Positions 45,355 through 55,056 of a stretch of DNA of 64,000 nt are shown one piece after another. Both the position numbers and the translations under genes were made by a program. How positions within the stretch are numbered: the first letter of the stretch is position 1; the number at the start of each line of letters is the position of its first letter. This DNA is from Rhizobium sp. AAP43 (GTDB taxonomy: Bacteria > Pseudomonadota > Alphaproteobacteria > Rhizobiales > Rhizobiaceae): NCBI RefSeq assembly GCF_001296045.1, contig NZ_LJHS01000041.1, forward strand, positions 1 through 64,000, in the 5' to 3' direction. The notes beneath the pieces are model-generated. The model had not been told where the DNA came from, ran no database searches, and saw only the letters and a program-made list of their open reading frames with translations.

Positions 45355-47598
45355 TTACCCTGCTACGGCCAACGACATTTCCTGCCTCAGGGACTGACCG
45401 CGCGAGGCGGCAACGACCGCATCCACATCAAGGATCAGAGCGACGCGGCCATCACCGAGGATGGTTGCGGCGGCAATACCCGGAACGTGGGTGTAGTTGG
45501 CTTCCAGAGACTTGATAACGACCTGGCGCTGACCCTGGATGGCATCGACCATCAGAGCGCGCTGACCGCCGCCTTCGGACTCGACCAGCAGAGCAACACC
45601 CTCGACCGGATTGGCCTGTGTGCCGCGGAAGTTCAGGATCCGGCCAACATCCACCAATGGGCAGAAGGAGTTACGGATCGAGATCAGGCGCTGGTTGGCG
45701 CCGAAGGAGTGGATGTTCTGTGCCTCGGGCTGGAGCGTTTCGACGATCGCCGTCAGCGGGACAACCAGCGTCTGGCCGGCAACCGTGACCACCATGCCGT
45801 CGAGAACGGCGAGCGTCAGCGGCAGGCTCATGGTGAAGGTCGAGCCCTGGCCCGGACGCGAGGTGATCGAGATACGACCGCCGAGAGCCTGGATGGAGCG
45901 CTTGACCACGTCCATGCCGACGCCGCGGCCGGAAATGTCGGAGATCTTGTCCGCGGTCGAGAAGCCGGGCGCGAAGATCAGGTTGTCGATCTCTTCGTCC
46001 GTCAGGTTCGCATCGGCTGCGATCAGTTCGTTGTCGATCGCCTTCTGCTTGACGCGCTCGCGGTTGATACCGGCACCATCGTCGACCAGTTCGATGACGA
46101 TACGGCCCGAGCGATGCTTTGCCGTCAGCTTGATCGTGCCTTCCGGCTCCTTGCCAGCGGCCGCGCGCTTCTCAGGGCTTTCGATGCCATGGTCGACGGC
46201 ATTCCGGATCATGTGGGTCAGCGGCTCGGCGAGCTTGTCGATGACCGTCTTGTCGACTTCGGTGTTTTCACCTTCCGTGACCAGGCGGATCGACTTGCCG
46301 ACCATGTCGGCGACTTCGCGAACGATACGCGACATGCGCTGGAAGACCGGCTTCACCGGCTGTGCGCGGATCGCCATAACCGAGTCCTGGATCTCGCGGG
46401 TGAGCTGCTGCAGCTCTTCGAGGCCCATGTTGACAGCGGAGGTGCCGGTCGCATCGTTTTCGATGACGCTCTGCGAGAGCATCGCCTGGTTGATGACGAG
46501 CTCGCCGACGAGGTTAATCAGGCGGTCAACGCGATCGAGATCGACGCGGATGGTCTGACCGGCGGTCGAATTCGCCTGGGCTGCGGCTGCGGCTGCGGCT
46601 GCAGCGGCGGCAGCGGCCGGCGATTCCTTCTTTTCAGCCTTTGCAGCACCGGACGTCACCTTCATGACGTTGCTTGCCGTCTGAGCGGCTTCTACGGCAT
46701 CTGCAACGACCTGGCTCGGCGCTTCACTGGCTTCGGAGCCTTCATCCAGCATCGAGAGGTCGAAGGGAACGGCGACCATTGGCGGCTCTTCGCCCGGGGC
46801 CTTCTCTTCTACGAACGGCGTGACCTCAAGGTCGCAATCCCATTCGGCGAACTCAAAGACTTGGCGGATCGCGTCTTCACCCTTCTCGGCCGAAATCTTG
46901 ATCTTCCAGCCGAAATAGGAGCCTTCCGGATCGATGTCGTCAAGCGACGGCAGCTCATCCATGTTGCAGTTGATGGTCATCTCGCCGAGACGAGCGAGAT
47001 CACGCAGCAACAGGGTCGCTTCATTGCCCTTGGCATAGAGATCGCGGCGCGGCTTGAAGCTGACCTCGAATATTGAAGCAGCCGGCGCTTCGTCTTCCCC
47101 ATCAAAACTGTCGAAGGTGAATGGAATCGGCTGGAAACCACTATCGTCGGACGGGGCCGGAGCCAGTGCAGCAGCCTTCGGAGCCGCAACAGGAGCGGCG
47201 GAAGCTGCAGGCATCTCACCATTGGCCAGCGCTTCCAGTTCCTTGACCAGTCCGCTCGAACGGCTTTCGTCGACGCTGCCGCCGTCGCGAGAAGCGGTGA
47301 CCAGGTCGGCGAGCACGTCGGCCGACTTGAGCATCACCTTCATGACTTCCGGGCCGGGTTCCAGCTTGTTGGATCGAACGCAATCAAGAGTGGTCTCGAA
47401 GACATGTGCGAAGGCGACCAGGTCGTCGAGACCGAAGGCACCTGCACCGCCCTTGATGGAGTGGACGGCACGGAACACGGCATTGACCGTCTCCGGATCG
47501 CGATCCCCATCGTTCATTTTCAGAAGACCGGATTCCAGTTCGGCGAGCTGTTCCTCGCATTCCTGGAAAAAGATCTCTTTGATTTCGTTCATATCCAT
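45355..47598 (-). CDS. cheA: Chemotaxis histidine kinase CheA
   Basis: This 747-residue kinase has P1 with phospho-histidine H46 (VFRAVHSIKGGAGAFGLDDL), a CheY-binding region, a dimerisation helix, the P4 ATPase (LTHMIRNAVDHGIESPEKR; DDGAGINRERVKQKA; ISGRGVGMDVVKRSIQALGG) and a CheW-like P5 at the end. A run of about 12 alanines joins the P2 and P3 regions. It is the central kinase of this pathway. An alternative ATG two codons downstream exists. Confidence 0.97.
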   Translation of the reverse strand: MDMNEIKEIFFQECEEQLAELESGLLKMNDGDRDPETVNAVFRAVHSIKGGAGAFGLDDLVAFAHVFETTLDCVRSNKLEPGPEVMKVMLKSADVLADLVTASRDGGSVDESRSSGLVKELEALANGEMPAASAAPVAAPKAAALAPAPSDDSGFQPIPFTFDSFDGEDEAPAASIFEVSFKPRRDLYAKGNEATLLLRDLARLGEMTINCNMDELPSLDDIDPEGSYFGWKIKISAEKGEDAIRQVFEFAEWDCDLEVTPFVEEKAPGEEPPMVAVPFDLSMLDEGSEASEAPSQVVADAVEAAQTASNVMKVTSGAAKAEKKESPAAAAAAAAAAAAAQANSTAGQTIRVDLDRVDRLINLVGELVINQAMLSQSVIENDATGTSAVNMGLEELQQLTREIQDSVMAIRAQPVKPVFQRMSRIVREVADMVGKSIRLVTEGENTEVDKTVIDKLAEPLTHMIRNAVDHGIESPEKRAAAGKEPEGTIKLTAKHRSGRIVIELVDDGAGINRERVKQKAIDNELIAADANLTDEEIDNLIFAPGFSTADKISDISGRGVGMDVVKRSIQALGGRISITSRPGQGSTFTMSLPLTLAVLDGMVVTVAGQTLVVPLTAIVETLQPEAQNIHSFGANQRLISIRNSFCPLVDVGRILNFRGTQANPVEGVALLVESEGGGQRALMVDAIQGQRQVVIKSLEANYTHVPGIAAATILGDGRVALILDVDAVVAASRGQSLRQEMSLAVAG

Positions 47599-47614
47599 AG
47601 GATAAATTCCCGGC

Positions 47615-47980
47615 TTAGGCGGTTACACGCTCGATGGCATCGATCAGCTTGGTCGGGTCAAACGGCTTGACGATCCAACCAGTCGCACCGGCCTGGCGGG
47701 CACGGTTCTTTTTCTCTGCGTCGCTCTCCGTGGTCAGGACCAGGATCGGAACCGCGCGGTACTTGTCGTTCTTGCGGACGCCCTCGATGAAGCCGAAGCC
47801 ATCCAGACGCGGCATGTTGATGTCGGTCACGATGACATCAGGGTTGCACTCTTCGAGCACTTCCAGACCTTCAATGCCGTCTTCGGCCTGGATGGTCTCG
47901 AAACCTGCATTGTTGAGCGTGACCAGAAGCATGTTCCGTATGGTTCTGGAGTCATCGACGGTGAGCACTTTTTTCTTCAT
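47615..47980 (-). CDS. cheY1: Chemotaxis response regulator CheY1
   Basis: This 121-residue receiver has D9, D10, acceptor D53, and the conserved Thr and Lys (VLTTES, WIVKPF). In S. meliloti CheY1 is a phosphate sink that drains phosphoryl groups from CheY2 through CheA, helped by CheS. It overlaps cheS by four bases and lies 16 bp before cheA. Confidence 0.94.
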   Translation of the reverse strand: MKKKVLTVDDSRTIRNMLLVTLNNAGFETIQAEDGIEGLEVLEECNPDVIVTDINMPRLDGFGFIEGVRKNDKYRAVPILVLTTESDAEKKNRARQAGATGWIVKPFDPTKLIDAIERVTA

Positions 47981-48279
47981 TTGCGGATCTCCTTGGCGAG
48001 CAGATGATCGATGTTGACGCCGATTAGTTGCAATGTCTTCGAGAAGGCCTCCGAGGCCTTTTCAAACGAGAGGGGATGCTTGTCTGATTCCCATGCCTTG
48101 GCTGCCGCCATCAGGACCTGGACGCACTGTGTGCCGAGCCGCTCTACCCCCGACGCGTCGATCACCAGAGGCGCACCGCGCAAAGACAGAAGATTGGCCT
48201 TGAGGTTGGAGGCCTCATTCAGGTCCATCACCGCCGGAAGTTTCAAGCCCTTCCGTTCGCCCTTCTTTGTTGCCATCAT
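47977..48279 (-). CDS. cheS: Chemotaxis protein CheS (STAS domain)
   Basis: This is a 100-residue protein starting at ATG 48279 with AAGGA five bases upstream; the longer upstream reading has no ribosome site and is not conserved. A STAS-type fold is visible: ANLLSLRGAPLVIDASGVER, LGTQCVQVLMAAAKAWES, FSKTLQLIGVNIDHLL. In S. meliloti CheS binds CheA and speeds CheY1 dephosphorylation. It overlaps cheY1 by ATGA. Confidence 0.93.
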   Translation of the reverse strand: MMATKKGERKGLKLPAVMDLNEASNLKANLLSLRGAPLVIDASGVERLGTQCVQVLMAAAKAWESDKHPLSFEKASEAFSKTLQLIGVNIDHLLAKEIRK

Positions 48280-48412
48280 TCGTTTCCTTGTCTCACGAGG
48301 CAGGTTCCGTCGTAGCCCAACAGCCGTCTGGGCTGTGCCCATCTCACGGTGAAACTGTTCGCCCTGTCCGCCCCTGGGTTTTCTATGTATCGCAAGGTGG
48401 TAAACAATCTTC

Positions 48413-50086
48413 TCAACGGCCCAGCCCCGCGATCTGGAGGGGGTAGGCCAGTTCGACCTCAAAAGCGTCAGAAGACGCTCCGAAGGGGTCCTGACGCGCT
48501 AGATCCGCTTCACCATGCAACCCGACCTGACCGCTATGGGTCCTTCCGGTTGCCGTGCGTGGAGCGCGGTGCTGGCGCTCGATCTGGAATTCGCGAATCG
48601 TTGCGCCCAGTTCGAGGATGACCTTGTGCAAGTCCTCAGCGCCGTCCCGCGACCGACCGGCAATTTCGACGGTTGTCGCGAGTTCCCGACCAAGGCCGGC
48701 AACCGTGCCGGTCAGGCCGGAGAGATCACTGGCCTGGCGGCCAGTGTCGCCGGCGATGCCCGAGACTACAGTGCTGATCTCGCCGACCTGGACGACGATG
48801 TCAGCAATGGCGCCTTGTGTCTTTGCCACCATGTCGACACCGGCCTCGACCTGGTTCTTGGTGGTCGAGACCAGGGTCTTGATTTCGCGCGCGGCATCGG
48901 CGGAACGTTGGGCAAGCGCCCTCACCTCCTGAGCAACGACCGCGAAGCCGCGTCCGCTGTCGCCGGCGCGGGCAGCCTCAATGCCGGCATTCAGCGCCAG
49001 GAGGTTGGTCTGGAAGGCAATTTCATCAATCGCGCCAATGATATGGCCGATCTGTTCGGCCGAGGCCTCGATATCGGCCATGGCGGAGATCGCCTGACCG
49101 ACGACCTGACCGCTTGCCTCGACGGAATGCTTGGTAGCGGCGACGGATGTTTCGGCGCGGCGTGATTTATCGGCCGTTTCGCGAATGCCGGCGCTGATCG
49201 CATCCAGCGCGTCGCTGGTCTCGCCAAGTCGGTCGGACTGGATCGAGGCGCGATCAGCGAATTCGCGCGCAGCCTCCGAAGCATTGCTCGTCGCCCGAGC
49301 AGCATGGCCGAGCTTCTCCTCCGAGGCGAGGAAGGCCGTCTGGAGCTGTTCGATGGCCGCGTTCATTCGTGAGGCAAGATCAGCGAAGGCTTCGGGAACG
49401 TCAGGAGCCATCCGCACCGTCAGATCGCCCTCGGCCAAAGCATCGACGACCGGACGGAAGATATCTTCGACGGCCGCTCGATCACGCTCTCGCTGCTGGG
49501 CGAGATCACGGTGGTGCTTCAAGCGCAGTTCGTTGAAGCGCAGCGACACGGCGATTTCGACATCGACCATGACAAGGCGCAGGAGTGAAGCAACAAGGTC
49601 GGCCACTTCGCGCTGGCGGCGGCGGCTCGATGGCAGAATCCCCCCCGCACCCGGCTCGGTGATCAGCGCGGTAATCATGTGTTCGAGAACGACGGCGTGA
49701 CCGGCGATATGCCAGCGCGGATCAAGGTCCATGCGGCTTTCGGTGTCGGCCAAAACCTTAACGCGCTCGGCATAGAGCGCATCGAAGCGCGCATCGGTCA
49801 GAACGTCCCAATGGGATGCCAGAAGATCATGCAGTCGATCGTAATGACGTTCGCTGGTAAAGGCGCGCGAAGCATCGGGCGAGCTTTGCAGGCGCTGGAA
49901 CAGGTCGCGCAGCGCCGTCGGCACCGGCGCTGTCAGGGCTGACCGGTTCTGTCGCAGCATTTCGCGCTGGCTCTCGTCGAGCCCGGCAAAGCGCAAGCGA
50001 TCCCGCAGGCTACCCGCCTGTGCGCCCGTCGCCTTCTCCGTGGACATGTCCTGACCTGCCATAACACCCGCATCACGGCCGACCAT
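48413..50086 (-). CDS. icpA: Soluble globin-coupled chemoreceptor IcpA
   Basis: This 557-residue protein (ATG 50086; 50047 is an alternative with a better ribosome site) has no transmembrane segment. The N-terminal 190 residues resemble a globin-coupled sensor ([39 protein letters not shown]). A HAMP-like linker ([19 protein letters not shown]) and a signalling domain with the receptor hairpin ([20 protein letters not shown]) follow. It is the first gene of the che operon, as in S. meliloti. The usual proximal histidine of globin sensors seems absent. There is no C-terminal NWETF-type pentapeptide. Confidence 0.9.
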   Translation of the reverse strand: MVGRDAGVMAGQDMSTEKATGAQAGSLRDRLRFAGLDESQREMLRQNRSALTAPVPTALRDLFQRLQSSPDASRAFTSERHYDRLHDLLASHWDVLTDARFDALYAERVKVLADTESRMDLDPRWHIAGHAVVLEHMITALITEPGAGGILPSSRRRQREVADLVASLLRLVMVDVEIAVSLRFNELRLKHHRDLAQQRERDRAAVEDIFRPVVDALAEGDLTVRMAPDVPEAFADLASRMNAAIEQLQTAFLASEEKLGHAARATSNASEAAREFADRASIQSDRLGETSDALDAISAGIRETADKSRRAETSVAATKHSVEASGQVVGQAISAMADIEASAEQIGHIIGAIDEIAFQTNLLALNAGIEAARAGDSGRGFAVVAQEVRALAQRSADAAREIKTLVSTTKNQVEAGVDMVAKTQGAIADIVVQVGEISTVVSGIAGDTGRQASDLSGLTGTVAGLGRELATTVEIAGRSRDGAEDLHKVILELGATIREFQIERQHRAPRTATGRTHSGQVGLHGEADLARQDPFGASSDAFEVELAYPLQIAGLGR

Positions 50087-50669
50087 TCAAGGTGGCCAAA
50101 TGAGCGAACTCGACTCTAGCTGACGGATGCCCTTGCAAAAGCTGCACATGTTGAAGCTCAAGCCCGCACCACGGCCAGCCGCTGTCGCGCTGCTCCATGA
50201 TCATTTCAGACCGGACCGATACCGGTACGACGGGACGGCTTCATGCCCGAAGGAAACCACTCAAGAGGTCCCACTCCGACGTGTGCATCAATGTTTATGG
50301 TTAATTCCTTGCCTGAAGGTTAATAATGTCTCCACTTCAAACGTTTGTGTCTAATATATTTCCATATTCTTTACTTCCGGTATGCCCACGCGGATCCGAA
50401 CACGGGACGCGGGAACCTCATGCGCCACACAGCGTTTCTCGCATTGAATTGGACCCCGATGCGCCACCGCGCCCGTTGCGTGGCAAATTCTCAAAGTTGC
50501 AAAGGGAACCAATCGCTCGCCAAGACGTTTCTGTCCTGCCCTGCTTCCAATGAACGAGAGTGCCAGGGACGTCCGCGATGGGGGTCGTGACGTCCGGCTG
50601 CCGACGGTGCTTCTGCTCCGCCGAACCTCGGCCATGCGCGGGCCTGAGCGGCGACGACGGAGACATGAC
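50087..50669. other. Gene-free region containing the che operon promoter
   Basis: These 583 bases lie between divergent icpA and the DUF2934 gene. I see no credible gene; small overlapping ORFs on both strands are Arg-rich and have no ribosome site. An AT-rich part at about 50290-50380 (TTAATTCCTT, AAGGTTAATAATG, TCTAATATATTTCC) is the likely site of promoters. No repeat or RNA gene was recognised. Confidence 0.6.
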
Positions 50670-50927
50670 ATGGCAGATCGAGACTATGATTGGATTGCAC
50701 GCCGAGCCTATGCGCTCTGGGAGGAAGAGGGGCGGCCGCATGGGCGCGACGACGCCCATTGGCAGGTCGCGGTGAAAGACTACGAGATTCTCTATCGTTC
50801 CGCCCGCGAAACCGTCGAAAACGCCGAGCGTCGGATCGCGGAAGCCCAGGTGTCGGCAGAACGCGAAGACCTTTCCATCCCGGACATGCCGGACGCCACC
50901 ACACGCCAACCAAGGAGGCGGTCATGA
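50670..50927 (+). CDS. DUF2934 family small protein
   Basis: This 85-residue protein starts at ATG 50670 with GGAG seven bases upstream. It contains the DUF2934 motif IARRAYALWEEEGRPHGRDD AHW-type helix pair near residues 8-28, then a charged helix. Such proteins are common in rhizobia, often beside glycogen genes or stress genes; the function is unknown. Its stop overlaps the glgA start (ATGA), so the two are translationally coupled. Confidence 0.85.
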   Translation: MADRDYDWIARRAYALWEEEGRPHGRDDAHWQVAVKDYEILYRSARETVENAERRIAEAQVSAEREDLSIPDMPDATTRQPRRRS

Positions 50928-52504
50928 CATCCATGGCAGGAACACATATTGGCCTCGCCCTTGGCCGCGCGCAGTTCATTCAGCGTATTCGCGACGCTTA
51001 CACCTTGGACGAAGTCCCCTCCCCGACCCGGACAGGGTTCCCTGGCAAGCATCTGAACGTGCTCGCCGTGACCTCCGAAATCTTCCCGCTGGTGAAGACT
51101 GGTGGACTGGCGGACGTGACGGGCGCGTTACCGAAGGCGCTTGCCCGCTTCGGCATCCGCACACACACGCTGGTCCCAGGCTATCCTTCGATCCTGGCTC
51201 TTGCCCGTCTGCACCCGCCGCTTATGGAATTCGACAGCCTGCTGGGCGAACGCGCGACGCTGCGCCATCTCGAAATCGACGGCTTGAGCCTGTTCGTGCT
51301 CGATGCTCCCTCGCTCTATGAACGTGCGGGCGGGCCTTATGTCGACGAACATGGCCATGATCATCCGGACAACTGGAAGCGCTTTGCCGTACTGTCTCTG
51401 GCCGGCGCCGAGATCGCAGCCGGCGCTTTGCCTGGCTGGAAGCCGGATCTGGTCCATACGCATGACTGGCAGTCGGCACTGACATCGGTCTATCTCGAGC
51501 ATATGGGCAGCGATGTGCCCGTTGTGCTGACCATCCACAATCTTGCCTTCCAGGGCCAGTATTCATCATCGCTGCTGTCGCAGATTGGCCTTCCACCAGA
51601 AGCTTTTACCACCGAATGCATGGAGTATTACGGTGACATCAGCTACCTCAAAGGTGGCCTGACCACGGCTGAACACATCACCGTCGTCAGCCCGACCTAT
51701 GCGCGCGAGATTCTCTCGTCCATCTTCGGTATGGGGTTGGATGGTGTGTTGAATGCGCGGATGGATCGCCTGCAGGGGATCGTCAACGGCATCGACACCG
51801 AGATCTGGAATCCGGCGACGGACCCATATCTGCCACATCGTTTTGACCTGAAGACCGTGCGCAATAAGCGGCACAACAAGGCAGTTCTGCTGGAGCGATT
51901 CGGCCTTGAACCCGGTGAAGGTCCGCTGTTTTCGGCGGTAACGCGGGTAACATGGCAAAAGGGCATGGACATGCTGGCCGAGGTGGCGGACGAGATCTTC
52001 CACTTTGGCGGCAAGCTGATCGTGCTTGGCCAGGGCGACCATGACATCCAGGCCGCTCTGCAGGAAACGGCGCGCCGCTTCCCCGGGCGCATGGCCGTTT
52101 CTGTCGGTTACAACGAGCCGACGGCACACCTCATCCATGGCGGCTCCGACGCGATCATCCAGCCATCGCGCTTCGAGCCCTGCGGTCTCACTCAGCTGTA
52201 TGCGATGCGCTACGGCTGTGTGCCGGTGGTATCGCGCACAGGCGGCCTCTCCGAGACGATCATCGATGCGAATGATGCCGCCTTGTCGGCACGGGCCGCG
52301 ACTGGCTTCCAGTTCCACCCGGTTCGGGCGGAGGGTCTGCGTCAGGCCCTCAGACGTGCGGCCGAGACCTATCGTGACAAGCGCAAATGGGCACGACTGC
52401 AGATGCAGGCCATGCGGGCGGATTATTCCTGGGACCGCAGCGCCGAACGCTATGCCGAGGTCTATACCCGCTTGACCGGCGAAGCCGCACAACGCGCATC
52501 CTGA
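50924..52504 (+). CDS. glgA: Glycogen synthase GlgA
   Basis: This 526-residue GT5 enzyme transfers glucose from ADP-glucose to glycogen. Signatures are SEIFPLVKTGGLADVTGAL, VHTHDWQSAL, VLTIHNLAFQGQYS, and the catalytic region IIQPSRFEPCGLTQLYAMRY. A 43-residue extension precedes the usual start. ATG 50924 has a perfect AAGGAGG site six bases upstream and overlaps the DUF2934 stop. No other glg gene lies in this window, so it may be a second, satellite copy. Confidence 0.95.
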   Translation: MTSMAGTHIGLALGRAQFIQRIRDAYTLDEVPSPTRTGFPGKHLNVLAVTSEIFPLVKTGGLADVTGALPKALARFGIRTHTLVPGYPSILALARLHPPLMEFDSLLGERATLRHLEIDGLSLFVLDAPSLYERAGGPYVDEHGHDHPDNWKRFAVLSLAGAEIAAGALPGWKPDLVHTHDWQSALTSVYLEHMGSDVPVVLTIHNLAFQGQYSSSLLSQIGLPPEAFTTECMEYYGDISYLKGGLTTAEHITVVSPTYAREILSSIFGMGLDGVLNARMDRLQGIVNGIDTEIWNPATDPYLPHRFDLKTVRNKRHNKAVLLERFGLEPGEGPLFSAVTRVTWQKGMDMLAEVADEIFHFGGKLIVLGQGDHDIQAALQETARRFPGRMAVSVGYNEPTAHLIHGGSDAIIQPSRFEPCGLTQLYAMRYGCVPVVSRTGGLSETIIDANDAALSARAATGFQFHPVRAEGLRQALRRAAETYRDKRKWARLQMQAMRADYSWDRSAERYAEVYTRLTGEAAQRAS

Positions 52505-52563
52505 ACATCAAGGCCGATCTGCGCTTCACGCGTAAGATGGCTCAAACATCAAGGCGATCATCT

Positions 52564-52851
52564 ATGGAGAGTTCTGCACCGACACTCGAGGGCCGTCTCA
52601 ACGCCCAGCGCGAGATCCTGATCGCGCTGGTTGCTCAGGTAATGCTGCACCCCGATGCCGGACCCGGATTGATCCGCAGCCTGGAGGAGGAGGTGTTGGC
52701 GCAGGACGGGTCGGAAGATCCAGGCGCAACGCCATCTGCAGGGCTGGCCAGAACCGGGGAAAAGAGCGCCGAGATCCGAGAGATTCTCGAAACGGCAAAG
52801 GCAAGGGCGTCCGCCATTCGGCGCACCGCCGACCGGATCGCGGATCTTTGA
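52564..52851 (+). CDS. Small hypothetical protein downstream of glgA
   Basis: This 95-residue protein is acidic and helical (LNAQREILIALVAQVMLHPD, EIREILETAKARASAIRRTA). ATG 52564 is chosen because AAGG lies upstream; ATG 52537 has no ribosome site. No signal peptide or membrane segment is seen. I do not recognise a family. It follows glgA by 59 bp and may be cotranscribed. Confidence 0.6.
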   Translation: MESSAPTLEGRLNAQREILIALVAQVMLHPDAGPGLIRSLEEEVLAQDGSEDPGATPSAGLARTGEKSAEIREILETAKARASAIRRTADRIADL

Positions 52852-52927
52852 CGGTTGCAAGGATCGCGACAGAGGCGTTCCGATCCGTGGCAGAAAGTTG
52901 AGTCGGCTTTACAACCGGCTCCGACCG

Positions 52928-53182
52928 TTATTGACCGCTATTGTCCTTAGGATCAAAATTTGCGTCCCAATCCGCCGGCGGATCTTTCTTGCCAGGCGGC
53001 CACTTGTGCATGGTAGCATCGTCAGATCCGGTGATCACCGTTGGTTTGGCACTTGCGACACCATTGTTGTGGCCACCGTGCTGGGTGCCGACGAATTGAC
53101 CCTCGGCATCCTTATGGATCTGCTTCACTTCTGGGGTCGTGCCCCTCTCCACCGTGCGGTCGCGTGCGTTCCCGTTGCTCAT
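52928..53182 (-). CDS. Small hydrophilic hypothetical protein
   Basis: This 84-residue protein is very hydrophilic and probably disordered (SNGNARDRTVERGTTPEVKQ, HGGHNNGVASAKPTVITGSD). A good ribosome site (AAGGAG) precedes ATG 53182 by eight bases. I recognise no domain. The composition resembles small stress-related proteins, but nothing in the sequence proves that. Confidence 0.6.
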   Translation of the reverse strand: MSNGNARDRTVERGTTPEVKQIHKDAEGQFVGTQHGGHNNGVASAKPTVITGSDDATMHKWPPGKKDPPADWDANFDPKDNSGQ

Positions 53183-53245
53183 GCTCTCAACTCCTTCGTG
53201 CTTCGTCTCGAAGGAGAACCGGACATGAGGAACTAAGTTCCGCCG

Positions 53246-54928
53246 TCAGGCAGTCCCCATAAAAGCGGACAGGGGTGCGACCAGTGTCCAGCGCAGGCCT
53301 GCCGGATCGAAGTCCATCGTCACCTTGCCGCCAAAGGCGCTGGATGCATGCCTTTCAATCACAGTAGAGCCGAAACCGCGGCGCGTCGGCTTCTCGACCG
53401 GCGGGCCGTAACGCTCGCTCCAGGCCAGATGCAGCATGGGCTGATCCGCATCGGGGTCCTCGATCCACCATTCCACCGAAATTCGACCCTCGATGACCGA
53501 GAGCGCGCCATATTTCATCGAATTGGTCGCCAGTTCATGCAAGGCAAGACCGAGGTTCTGCACGGCATTGGCATTGGCCAGGATATCCGGCCCAAGTTTT
53601 TCGACCCTGTCGGTCGATCCGACGACGGTTTGCAGATGCAGGTCGATGAGTTTGGCCAAGGGGATACCGCCCCATTGTTGCCTGGCCAGCGCTTCGATCG
53701 ACCCGGCGAGACCCGCGAGACGTCCGCTGACGGCCTGATGATAGGCTTCGACGCTGTCGCTGCTTCGGGCCAGCTGTCGCATCATTGCCTGGACGAGCGA
53801 CAGGATATTCTTCGTGCGATGCACGAGCTCCTGCAGGATGAAGTGGACCCGCTCCTCCGCTTCGGCGCGATCGAAGGATGCGTTCGACAAGGCGACCGCC
53901 ACCTGGTTCGCCTCGACGATCTTGGTGGTTTCGGGCGAGACGATTTCACCCTTGCCTATTCGCTCGGCCATGCCCGCAATTCTGCGAATGGACGCCCGCA
54001 ATTGGTGGGCCGCCACCAGAACGACGCCGAGGCTCAGCGTGAGGAAGACGAGGCTGCCGATGAGCAGAGATCGCCAGATGCTGACGAAAGACCCTTTGGT
54101 GCTGGCCACCGGCCCCCAGGCCACCACATGCCAGGGCCAGTCGGCCACGCGGGCATAGCCCATCAGATATTGCTCGGCCTCCCGGTAGAAGACAGCACTG
54201 TTGTTGGCGCCGAACAGAAGATCGAGCTTGTCCCGATCGAAGTTACTGCCCGAGGGGCGATTGTCCGGGCCACTTGAAACGATGATCCGACCAGCAGCAT
54301 CAATGAGTGCCGCCGTCCATTCCGGCGGCAGGTTTTCCCGATAAGTCAGGTCCCCGAGCGTCGCTGCATCCTGCGTGAGGATAATGGCTTCAGCACCGCC
54401 GGGCAGGTTGCCAGCTGGCAGGGGCCTGGTCAGATTGACGACCCAGCGCTGGCTCGTCGCGCCGAAAAACACCCCCGACAATTCAGTGCGGCCCGAGGCG
54501 ATGGCTGAGCGGACAGAGGCGGGATTGGAAACCGGTCGAAGAGGCGCACCCCAGGCGACCCGTGTATTCAAAACCTGTTGGCCGTCCCGGGTGGACAGGA
54601 TCACATAGAGCGAACTGTCCTTCAGGCTACCGCCGATCCGGTTGTGGAAGGCTTCCAGATTTCCCTGTTTGAGTTCGGGGGCATCCGCAATCACCGACAA
54701 GGTGGTGGTAAGGTCGGTGAGCCTTCGCTCCACACTGCGGCTGATCGTTTGCGCATCCTGCGCGGTACTCACCCGCAAAGCCTGGAATTGTGATCTTTCG
54801 AGTTCAAGAAGGAGAAAGACGACAAAGCCCAGGAGCGGCAGGGTGGCGAGTGCCGCCATCGTCGCCAGATAGGTGCCGATGGATGCGGTGGGAAATGAGC
54901 CCAGCAGAAGGCGAGCGAGTTTGCTCAT
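53246..54928 (-). CDS. Membrane-bound HWE-family sensor histidine kinase
   Basis: This is a 560-residue protein from ATG 54928 (SKLARLLLGSFPTASIG). It has two transmembrane helices (near residues 22-42 and 270-295) around a periplasmic sensor domain of CACHE type. A HAMP-like segment follows, then an HWE kinase: the H-box LVHRTKNILSLVQAM, LHELATNSMKYGALS, and LAWSERYGPPVEKPTRRGFG. No response regulator gene is adjacent, so the partner is unknown. Signal is not identifiable. Confidence 0.85.
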   Translation of the reverse strand: MSKLARLLLGSFPTASIGTYLATMAALATLPLLGFVVFLLLELERSQFQALRVSTAQDAQTISRSVERRLTDLTTTLSVIADAPELKQGNLEAFHNRIGGSLKDSSLYVILSTRDGQQVLNTRVAWGAPLRPVSNPASVRSAIASGRTELSGVFFGATSQRWVVNLTRPLPAGNLPGGAEAIILTQDAATLGDLTYRENLPPEWTAALIDAAGRIIVSSGPDNRPSGSNFDRDKLDLLFGANNSAVFYREAEQYLMGYARVADWPWHVVAWGPVASTKGSFVSIWRSLLIGSLVFLTLSLGVVLVAAHQLRASIRRIAGMAERIGKGEIVSPETTKIVEANQVAVALSNASFDRAEAEERVHFILQELVHRTKNILSLVQAMMRQLARSSDSVEAYHQAVSGRLAGLAGSIEALARQQWGGIPLAKLIDLHLQTVVGSTDRVEKLGPDILANANAVQNLGLALHELATNSMKYGALSVIEGRISVEWWIEDPDADQPMLHLAWSERYGPPVEKPTRRGFGSTVIERHASSAFGGKVTMDFDPAGLRWTLVAPLSAFMGTA

Positions 54929-55056
54929 ATCCGTCTTCCGCGCGTCATGCAGAACCCAAGTCGGTGCCATTCCCGCTGCAGCGATGCGAACCAAATTGCC
55001 CGTCGGGCGTTGTTGTTGATCGAGACAGAATTGATCGACACCCGAGGAGCGAGATC

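Noticed and set aside
46570..46620. GC-rich short-unit repeat that could look like a CRISPR or satellite
   Set aside because: It is an in-frame alanine codon run within cheA. No CRISPR array or insertion sequence was seen in the window.
45226..47076. Plus-strand ORF of 616 codons opposite cheA/cheW
   Set aside because: Antisense shadow of cheA; no ribosome site and no recognisable domain.
50351..50671. Minus-strand Arg/Ser-rich ORFs in the icpA upstream region
   Set aside because: No ribosome site, extreme composition, and overlapping ORFs in several frames.
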